Positions 6,637 to 13,532 of a DNA stretch of 15,385 bases are shown in pieces. Position 1 is the stretch's first letter; each line of letters starts with the position of its first letter. The position numbers and the translations under genes are program-made. This stretch comes from CAZIDL01 sp964537825 (lineage in GTDB: Bacteria; Bacteroidota; Bacteroidia; Flavobacteriales_D; CAYVSK01). The DNA lies in assembly GCA_964537825.1 (NCBI GenBank), contig CAZIDL010000058.1:1-15385 (forward strand), read 5' to 3'. Below the pieces are notes generated by a model. The model was given only the letters and a program-made list of their open reading frames with translations, was not told where the DNA came from and did no database searches.

Positions 6637-9600
6637 TCACTCTTGGTCCTTTTCATCCTTATCATCCTTTTCCTTGCTAGGCCCTTCCTTTTTAAGCGGT
6701 CCCTTTTCGATGTTTTCGTCCGCATCACCCTTTTCAGGCTCCTTCTTCTTTTCTTCTTCCCGGACCGGTGTGAAACGGATACTGACTTCATCCGAAGCAC
6801 TGCCCGCCTCGTTACTGACCTCCACTCGGATCGTGTTCTTCCCTTCCCGAAGCCGCACATCGGCTCCTATCCCGCTACTGGTCCGCTCATGATCGTGTTC
6901 GGACCCGTTCACGTACAACTCAACGCTCGTTGCATTGTCAACATCAGCTTCCACCCTGACTCCGTCAACGGTGGTCTCGTTCGAACGGGGCTTTTCGATC
7001 GTGACGGAAGGCCTTTCAGAAAGGCCTTCATCCCCACCTTCATCACTTTCGTCCCCATCCGCATCTCGTTCGCTCTTTGAGCGTTCGATGACCAGGTCAT
7101 CATCGGCTTGACCGGCCGGATTCTTCACTTTGGCCACGCATCTGTTCTTCCCGGGCTGAAGCTGCATCTCGAACTTGAAGGATCCGCTCCCACTGAACTG
7201 GAATTGTTGAACTTGTTTCCCGTTCGCCGTAAGAAAGAGGTCTTTCCTGTTCTCGATGCCTTCTACCTTGCCTTTGACCACCACCTTGCTCTGAGCGGTC
7301 TTATAAGGATCATTGCTCGGAACGGTGAACGTTACCGAAGGCGGCGAAGCCGGCTCATATCGGATCGAGCGCTCATCACGGTCCGTATCCGTTGCGTTCT
7401 TACCGATCAGTACCACCTCGTTGTTCCCTTTTTGAAGGTCAGTGGACCCTAGGAATTTCCCGCTCTTAGGATCGAATTTAAAGGGCTCGACGGGTTTTTG
7501 GTTCACTTTGAAAGTGAGGTCCGACGCATCCGAAACCCGAAGGACTTTGGCTTGTATCGCATAAGTCGGGGCGTGGACCGTCTTCTTCTTAACGGGATCG
7601 ATGATCTTGACGACCGGCGCCTTCTTAGGTGAATAGATCACCGTCTGAGCGGTTTTGGCCGTTCCATAGGCATTATCAGCCCGGAAGGTGAACTGATTGC
7701 GCCCTTCGATCAAAGGTTCCTTTATTACCAGCACTCCTTTCTCCGGGTCATATGAAAGATCACTCACCTTCTCTCCGTTGAAACGCACGCTCAACCCCTT
7801 CCGGTCAGGAACGTGTTCTACCCGAACGCGGATCGTGGCCTTTTTCTTCGTGGTGCTAGAAGGGTCCTTCGAAGGTTCCCTGATCTTCAGGGAGGGCGCC
7901 TCACCTTTTCCCTCAGGTCGATAAAAAAGGCTCCGCTCCTCTTGATCCATCCCGGAAGCATTGACCGCCTCGATGGAAAACCTGTTCTCTCCCGGTTCCA
8001 ACCGAACACCTGATCGGAAACTTCCTTTATCGGGATCGAAGGAATAACTCGCTCCTGCAGCTCCGTTCATTCTGAAGCTTATCTGGCCGCGCCCCCGAAC
8101 GTTATCGATATTCCCGGAGACTTGAAAATACGGGTCCCGCACCGTTTTGCCTGAAGTAGCAGGAGCTTCGAACTCCACCTCAGGAGCTTCGAGCTCTTCT
8201 TTCCGCAACAGGACCCTTTGCTCTGCCCGATCACTCCCACTCGGATTCTTTACACGGATCCGCAAGATATTCTCCCCTTGATCGAGCGAAAGCCTGACCC
8301 TTAATTCCCCTTTTTGAGAATCGAAACCAAAGCCATCAAGCTCTTTTCCATTATGGACCACACGCACTTCTTCCCTCGTCTTAACCCCTTCTAGCTCCGC
8401 CCGCAACGTGACCTTTGTGTGATGGACCGTATAAGGGTCCTGTTCGGGATGGACGATCCGGACACGGGGAGGGGCAGGACGGGCCTCTTTTTTGAAGAGG
8501 ATGATCCGCTCGCCACTGACCCTTCCGCTATCGTTCCAAGCCGAGAGCTCCACCCTATTGGCCCCTTGGATCAGATCCAGGTCAGCTTCGATGGTTCCGG
8601 AAACGCTATCGAAGCTGAACGCTTGCTCAGAACCATTGGTCCGGAAACTTATCCGGCTTTTTTCATTCACCTTGAAAACCTTTGCTTCCAATGCTTGCTC
8701 GTTACGATAGGTTGTAGAAGTTCGATCTTCAGGGCGGGTGATCCACAATTCCGGCGGCCCCATCCCCCTTTCCTCAGGAAGGATCAGCACCCGATCCGCA
8801 TCGCTCCCTGCCTCGTTCACTCCCTTTACAATGATCCGCTCATCTTCTCCTTTCAATGCCATTTTCATTTTCAGGGTCCTTTTCCCCCGATCGAACCGGA
8901 AGCTCCTTCGATCCTCCCCATCCACAAGGACCTTTAGATCATCCTTGCCCTCAACACGCTCGACCTGGGCTACCAAATGCAACGAGTCCGAGGAGCTCCG
9001 ATAGGGCGATGAATTCGGCCGCAGGATCTCCACGACGGGAGCTTTCAAAAAAGTCCGATCCTCCTTCTCATCAATACCCGAGCCTTTGGTCAGAACATTA
9101 CCCGGCTCATCGCTCTCCGTTTCTCCCATCCTCCATTGGAGCCGAAGAGCTGTGTAGTGATAAAGGTCCTGCCGCTCGGTCTGATGGAATTCATCGTAAA
9201 CTTTCCCGGGATCACCCCTTTCATATTCCGGATCCCTTCCGTTCTGGAACTCTTTGCCGTCAAAGCGATCCTCGTTGTCCGGGAAACTGACCTTGTGCTC
9301 CAAACCAATACCGATCCTGGGACTGATATGATAGAGGACCCCGACCCCTGCCGAGGAGATGAAGCGATCGATCTTACCCCCCTCGTAGACGGGTGTTTCG
9401 TACTGACCGTCCTTTAATCGCCTGATCTCGTCTTTCGAAGGATCGGGCCCCAAATCACCATAACGGTAGATCTCTCCGTTCTCATCCAACTGATCCGTTC
9501 GCACCTGATAATTGATGACCCCGATACCACCGAAAAGATAAAAGAGCACATCGTGTCGCTCCGCGAAGCGGTTGAAGCCGAGCATCAGTTCCAGGTCGTA

Positions 9601-10011
9601 TTGGCGTCCCTCCTGGCGATAGTTGGGGTACACATAACCGACCGTATCTTGATAGCGTTGGCCCACGATGTCGAGATCGTAGCGCTTGTCACTGGAACTC
9701 CCGGGGTGAACACCGATCGCGTAGCTCCTTTGGGTCGAGATCCCTTTGGTCATCTCCCAGAGCAAACGCCCTCTTATTCCCAGGTTGAAAAAAGCACCAG
9801 GTTCCTGATAGAGCATATGACCCATCGTAAACCCCAACCCGATGCCCGAAGAGGGCTCCAGGTCCTTTTCTCCGAAAGGCTTACCCTGATAAGCAGCTCC
9901 TATATTGAACCCCATGCGCCAACCACTGGCCTCGAATTCCGTCGTCTTATACTGAGCGGTGGAAAAGAAAGGGATGAAGAGAAGGATGAAAAACAGAAGT
10001 ACCCTGCGCAT
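6637..10011 (-). CDS. Outer-membrane beta-barrel protein with eight C-terminal Ig-like repeats
   Basis: A 1124-residue envelope protein. The ATG at 10011 starts a clean signal peptide (MRRVLLFFILLFIPFFSTAQ, cleavage near residue 18-20); an in-frame ATG at 10041 would add ten residues in front of it. Residues about 22-295 alternate Gly/aromatic strands (GWRMGFNIGAAY, GIGLGFTMGHMLY, FYLFGGIGVINYQV, SAGVGVLYHISPRIGIGLEHKVSF) ending in YHYTALRLQWRMG, as expected for an outer-membrane beta-barrel domain of the PorT/OmpW-like kind in Bacteroidota. Eight Ig-like repeats of 82-90 residues follow (325-1082), then a Lys/Glu/Asp tail (1083-1124). An Asp/Glu/Gly-rich linker (978-1000) precedes repeat eight. 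There is no T9SS sorting domain or OmpA domain. Role unknown; a surface or periplasmic adhesive/scaffold function is inferred. Confidence 0.87.
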   Translation of the reverse strand: MRRVLLFFILLFIPFFSTAQYKTTEFEASGWRMGFNIGAAYQGKPFGEKDLEPSSGIGLGFTMGHMLYQEPGAFFNLGIRGRLLWEMTKGISTQRSYAIGVHPGSSSDKRYDLDIVGQRYQDTVGYVYPNYRQEGRQYDLELMLGFNRFAERHDVLFYLFGGIGVINYQVRTDQLDENGEIYRYGDLGPDPSKDEIRRLKDGQYETPVYEGGKIDRFISSAGVGVLYHISPRIGIGLEHKVSFPDNEDRFDGKEFQNGRDPEYERGDPGKVYDEFHQTERQDLYHYTALRLQWRMGETESDEPGNVLTKGSGIDEKEDRTFLKAPVVEILRPNSSPYRSSSDSLHLVAQVERVEGKDDLKVLVDGEDRRSFRFDRGKRTLKMKMALKGEDERIIVKGVNEAGSDADRVLILPEERGMGPPELWITRPEDRTSTTYRNEQALEAKVFKVNEKSRISFRTNGSEQAFSFDSVSGTIEADLDLIQGANRVELSAWNDSGRVSGERIILFKKEARPAPPRVRIVHPEQDPYTVHHTKVTLRAELEGVKTREEVRVVHNGKELDGFGFDSQKGELRVRLSLDQGENILRIRVKNPSGSDRAEQRVLLRKEELEAPEVEFEAPATSGKTVRDPYFQVSGNIDNVRGRGQISFRMNGAAGASYSFDPDKGSFRSGVRLEPGENRFSIEAVNASGMDQEERSLFYRPEGKGEAPSLKIREPSKDPSSTTKKKATIRVRVEHVPDRKGLSVRFNGEKVSDLSYDPEKGVLVIKEPLIEGRNQFTFRADNAYGTAKTAQTVIYSPKKAPVVKIIDPVKKKTVHAPTYAIQAKVLRVSDASDLTFKVNQKPVEPFKFDPKSGKFLGSTDLQKGNNEVVLIGKNATDTDRDERSIRYEPASPPSVTFTVPSNDPYKTAQSKVVVKGKVEGIENRKDLFLTANGKQVQQFQFSGSGSFKFEMQLQPGKNRCVAKVKNPAGQADDDLVIERSKSERDADGDESDEGGDEGLSERPSVTIEKPRSNETTVDGVRVEADVDNATSVELYVNGSEHDHERTSSGIGADVRLREGKNTIRVEVSNEAGSASDEVSIRFTPVREEEKKKEPEKGDADENIEKGPLKKEGPSKEKDDKDEKDQE
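6766..9039 (-). repeat. Eight tandem Ig-like protein repeats
   Basis: Approximate residue ranges in the encoded protein are 325-413, 419-508, 515-604, 609-698, 705-794, 798-886, 891-977 and 1001-1082. Each follows the plan P-x-V-x-I-x-x-P, then (D)PYxT, a hydrophobic strand, a V-x-x-V-x-x-x-x-x-L turn, NG, F-x-FD, a Gly turn, LxxGxN, a basic strand, Nx(S/A)G, and an acidic-aromatic link. This resembles bacterial Ig-like domains of the Big type. Repeats are diverged, so DNA-level identity is low. Confidence 0.8.
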
Positions 10012-10178
10012 AGCAAATGAAATGGTAGAGAGGATCAGCATGGCCCATCAGCTTCCCTACCTATCGATGCTCAATTTAAGAAGGCCAAGGGAAAACGGAC
10101 ATGGAAAAATGCGTTCTGCTCAAGGATCGCTATTTTTACAAACCCTCCAAAACGAGGGGAAAAGCCTTTGTTCCGGCT
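10012..10178. promoter_or_regulatory. Divergent intergenic region between envelope-protein genes
   Basis: This 167-base region lies between the leftward barrel/Ig gene and the rightward T9SS-substrate gene and must hold promoters for both unless one is expressed from far away. On the plus strand TATTTTTA near 10131 resembles a -7 box with one mismatch, but no well-spaced TTG was found. No clear leftward element was seen. Confidence 0.4.
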
Positions 10179-12503
10179 ATGAGAACTGAGCAGGTGAAAC
10201 GATACACCGTATTCTTTCAAGTAGGGATCTGCTGCCTCTTCTCGCTCCTGCTTTGTGGGATCCTTTCCGCCCAACCTCCGAACGATGCTTGCACGAACGC
10301 GATCCCGCTTTGTCCGAAGGAAGAGGTTCCGGCGAACAATGTTGATGCCGGGGAGGACACTTGCAGTGGTTGTCCCGACGATCCTTCCGCCTGGAGCAAT
10401 TGCTATGAACCACGTAACACGGTTTGGTTCCGTTTCACTACCAATGCTAACGGAGGAAGCGTGACCGTAGGAGTGGATCTGGGATCCTGTCTGAGCGGAG
10501 GGAGCAAAGGAGATGCTCTGCAAGGAGTGGTGCTGGAAGCTGGCACCGCCTGCGATGGATCGACCTACAGCAGCGTTTCGAACTGCATCGATAATGGAAT
10601 GGGAACTTTCAACCTGAATGCGAGTGGACTCGCCCCCAACACCGACTATTGGGTTCAGATCAGCGGTGCCAGGAACGGGAATGCAAGCTCGCCCGCGGAG
10701 TGCGACTTCTCGATAAGCGTTTCAGGACCTGCGGTCGAATTCCTCGTGGACACCTCGATCGTGCCTAAGGATTGCCAGGGATCGGACGGCGAGATCCATG
10801 TCAGCAACGTATCAGGGGGGAACGGTCCTTATTCCTTCGCATTGGATGGCGGGAGTTATCAAGCATCAGGGGATTTCACCGGTCTTGACGCCGGAACGCA
10901 CGAGGTCTCGGTCAAAGATGCTAACGGATGTACCCAAAAGATCGCCCCGATCCAAATACCAGAAGTGAACAGCCCGAGCATCGATACAGCCCTTATCGAC
11001 TCAGCTTCCTGTAGTACGGCCGATGGCAAGATCGAACTGGATGGGATGACCGGAGGAACGACCCCTTACCAATTCGAACTGGACGGAGGAGCAGGACAGA
11101 GCGATTCGGTCTTCAACAATGTAGGTGCAGGCATGCACGATGTCATCCTAACTGATGCATCAGGTTGTAGTGACACGTTGAACGACATCGCTGTGCCGAA
11201 CAAAGGAGGGATCGATCATGCCCAGGAAAGCACGAAGATCTCCGAATGCGGACTGGATAACGGGGAAGCTTCAGTTGATTCCATCGCGGGAGGGAGTTCT
11301 CCTTATTCTTATCAATGGGACGACCCCTCATCTCAGACCGATTGTGTGGCCACTGGCCTCGCTCCGGGTTCTTACGAAGTGACAATTACGGATGCCAACG
11401 GCTGCAGCTTCACGATCCATAACGTGAACGTGGGAGAGGAAGATCCGGACACGGCGAGCTTATCCCTGATCGTAGATAAAAACCCTATCTGCCAGGGAGA
11501 GACCGTTAATTTCACCGCGGACCTCGTGAACGGAGGGGGAAGCCCTACCTACGAATGGTTCTTGAACGGCTCGAGCGTTCAATCCGGTGGTAACAGTTCT
11601 TACAGCAATTCGAACCTTTCGGATGGAGATGAAGTCCAGGTGGCCGTATACCCGAACGACCCCTGCATCGTCCCCGACACCTTAACCTCGAACCCGAAGG
11701 TGATCTCCGTCCGAAGTCCCGTGAACACCACGCTCAACATGGACCTTAGCAAGACTTCTATATGTGAAGGGGATAACGTGAAGATCATGCTCGATGCGAA
11801 TGGCACCGGATCTTCTCCGACCTATAGCTGTTCGAAAAACGGCAGCAACTTCTACACGGGGGCGGAGGACACTCTGAGCTATAGCGGTTTCGAAGACGGA
11901 GACCAGGTGAGCTGCCAGGTCCTTCCCTCTCATCCATGCGGCGATACCGTGAGCACAACACCGAAAACGATAGAGGTGACCCCTTTCGATCCGAACGTAG
12001 AACCGAAGAGTTCAGAGATCTTCAAAGGGGAATCCGTTGACCTTCAGGCTTCAGGAGGTGATTCTTATTCCTGGACCCCCGGAGCATCATTGAGCAACAA
12101 CAGTTCGCCGAACACGACAGCATCCCCCGATCAGACCACCACTTATGACATCGAGATCCAAAAACAGAATTGCGATAGGATCCTCCGAGCGACCGTAAGG
12201 GTGAAGGACCTCATCAAGCCCCCCAATACCATTACACCTAATGGAGATGGTAAGAACGACCGATGGAGGATCCCCGGGATCGACCGCTTTCCCAACGCTG
12301 AAGTCTCCGTATATGACCGATGGGGGCAAAGGATCTTTCATTCTCTCAATTACGGCCCGGATAACCGCTGGAACGCGACATCAGGGGGACAGAAGGTCCC
12401 TGCCGGAACTTACTATTACGTGATCCAACTCAACAGAGAGGAAGCCGACCTTAGCAGCGATGCGAAGGACACCTTTACCGGATCCCTTACCGTGCTCTAC
12501 TGA
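10179..12503 (+). CDS. Secreted SprB-repeat protein with type B T9SS C-terminal domain
   Basis: A 774-residue secreted protein. The ATG at 10179 starts a signal peptide ending at LSAQ (32); the upstream in-frame ATG at 10101 would add 26 hydrophilic residues. Residues 34-185 form a Cys-rich beta domain (NDACTNAIPLC, NTVWFRFTTN) common in Bacteroidota exoproteins. Three SprB-type repeats follow (about 198-258, 277-339, 356-418), each with GGxxPYx(F/Y) and DAxGC. Then come two PKD/Ig-like modules (427-511, 518-600), a SWTPGASLSNNSSPNTTASP module (611-661), and the gliding-motility-associated type B sorting domain (681-774: NTITPNGDGKNDRW, VYDRWGQ, PAGTYYYVI, FTGSLTVLY). This domain directs export by the type IX system. 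In the second PKD-like module the core Trp position is Cys551. The stop overlaps the next ATG by one base. Confidence 0.92.
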   Translation: MRTEQVKRYTVFFQVGICCLFSLLLCGILSAQPPNDACTNAIPLCPKEEVPANNVDAGEDTCSGCPDDPSAWSNCYEPRNTVWFRFTTNANGGSVTVGVDLGSCLSGGSKGDALQGVVLEAGTACDGSTYSSVSNCIDNGMGTFNLNASGLAPNTDYWVQISGARNGNASSPAECDFSISVSGPAVEFLVDTSIVPKDCQGSDGEIHVSNVSGGNGPYSFALDGGSYQASGDFTGLDAGTHEVSVKDANGCTQKIAPIQIPEVNSPSIDTALIDSASCSTADGKIELDGMTGGTTPYQFELDGGAGQSDSVFNNVGAGMHDVILTDASGCSDTLNDIAVPNKGGIDHAQESTKISECGLDNGEASVDSIAGGSSPYSYQWDDPSSQTDCVATGLAPGSYEVTITDANGCSFTIHNVNVGEEDPDTASLSLIVDKNPICQGETVNFTADLVNGGGSPTYEWFLNGSSVQSGGNSSYSNSNLSDGDEVQVAVYPNDPCIVPDTLTSNPKVISVRSPVNTTLNMDLSKTSICEGDNVKIMLDANGTGSSPTYSCSKNGSNFYTGAEDTLSYSGFEDGDQVSCQVLPSHPCGDTVSTTPKTIEVTPFDPNVEPKSSEIFKGESVDLQASGGDSYSWTPGASLSNNSSPNTTASPDQTTTYDIEIQKQNCDRILRATVRVKDLIKPPNTITPNGDGKNDRWRIPGIDRFPNAEVSVYDRWGQRIFHSLNYGPDNRWNATSGGQKVPAGTYYYVIQLNREEADLSSDAKDTFTGSLTVLY

Positions 12504-13459
12504 TGCAAGCTCTACGGACCATAGTGCTCCTTTTGGCAGGGACCCTCTCCTTCGCCCTTGCGGGGAAGGCCCAGCAGCTCCCTCAATATTCCCAGTACAC
12601 CTTCAACAATTTCGCGATCAATCCAGCTGTTGCGGGGAGCAAGAAATGCCTTACGGGTAGGCTCGCTTTCCGCTCGCAATGGGTAGGGTTCGACGGCGCA
12701 CCCCAAACCCTCCATGCAAATGCGCACGGAAGGATCGAACGAAAGGTCAAGGGACCGAACGTCGGTCACCACGGCATCGGAGGAAAGGTAACGAACGATG
12801 TCACCGGTCCGATGAGCCGCACGATGATCTATGCCGCATACGCTTATCACCTTCAATTAATGCCCAAACTGAAGGCTTCATTGGGGCTTTATGCTGGTAT
12901 CCAACAGGTCCGTTTGGATGTGAACAAGGTCAAGCTCAGCGACCAGGACGATCCTCTGATCAACAATTCCCGCTCGACATTAGCATATCCGGACGTCATG
13001 CCGGGCCTGTGGATCCATAACGATAAATTTTACGCAGGGCTTTCGGTCGCCCAGCTCAGCAACAATCCGCTCAAAGGACTGGGGGACGATTCCAAACTGG
13101 TCCCGCATTACATGCTCACAGGGGGAAGAAAATTTCAATTGGGTTCGGACGATCAATTCACCTTCATCCCCTCTACCCTTATCAAGTTCAGTCCGATGAC
13201 CAGCCCGGCTTTCGACCTTAACTTACTGGTGGAATACCAGGGAAAAGTAGCTGCCGGCCTATCTTACAGGAACATCGATGCGATCGCAGGAATGGTACGC
13301 TTCGATTTCCTGAAGTATTTCTTTTTGGGATATTCGTTCGATCTGACGACATCAAAGATCCGTTTGAACAGTGCGAATACCCATGAGGCCACCCTTGGGT
13401 TCAAGTTATGCCCGGGAAAGTCCGCCCCTGACAACACCACTTGCCCAGCTTATTACTGA
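12503..13459 (+). CDS. Type IX secretion PorP/SprF-family outer-membrane protein
   Basis: A 318-residue outer-membrane protein of the PorP/SprF family, normal in length. A signal peptide (cleavage near GKA, residue 23) leads into QQLPQYSQYTFNNFAINPAVAGS, the usual mature N-terminus of this family, followed by CLTGRLAFRSQWVGFDGAPQT, a segment also typical of it. The rest is alternating barrel-like strands ending in HEATLGFKLCPG and a short CPAYY tail. In Flavobacterium, SprF is needed for secretion of the adhesin SprB, and family members are commonly encoded beside type B substrates; PorP has a related role in Porphyromonas. The ATG overlaps the substrate gene stop (TGATG), implying translational coupling, and an SprB-like gene follows. 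It is probably a dedicated partner paralogue for these neighbours rather than the core component. Confidence 0.92.
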   Translation: MQALRTIVLLLAGTLSFALAGKAQQLPQYSQYTFNNFAINPAVAGSKKCLTGRLAFRSQWVGFDGAPQTLHANAHGRIERKVKGPNVGHHGIGGKVTNDVTGPMSRTMIYAAYAYHLQLMPKLKASLGLYAGIQQVRLDVNKVKLSDQDDPLINNSRSTLAYPDVMPGLWIHNDKFYAGLSVAQLSNNPLKGLGDDSKLVPHYMLTGGRKFQLGSDDQFTFIPSTLIKFSPMTSPAFDLNLLVEYQGKVAAGLSYRNIDAIAGMVRFDFLKYFFLGYSFDLTTSKIRLNSANTHEATLGFKLCPGKSAPDNTTCPAYY

Positions 13460-13470
13460 AGGATAGGAAG

Positions 13471-13518
13471 CAAGAGCCCTTGTTTTTTCCTGTTCTTTGC
13501 GCAACTTGGCAAACAAGG
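13471..13518 (+). promoter_or_regulatory. Possible attenuator: competing hairpins before the adhesin gene
   Basis: CAAG-AGCC-CTTG followed by six T (13471-13488) looks like a small intrinsic terminator after the PorP/SprF gene. The second arm and T run also belong to CCTTGTTT (13478-13485), which pairs perfectly with AAACAAGG (13511-13518), 14 bases before the adhesin ATG. The two folds exclude each other, so the longer one could act as an antiterminator. Seen: both dyads. Regulation is inferred. Confidence 0.4.
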
Positions 13519-13532
13519 AACGCGTACAAAGA

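Noticed and set aside
6074..6892. Plus-strand frame of 272 residues overlapping two genes
   Set aside because: Ser/Arg/Thr-rich out-of-frame translation of the gene ending at 6630, running on into the antisense of the barrel/Ig gene; no domain or start signal.
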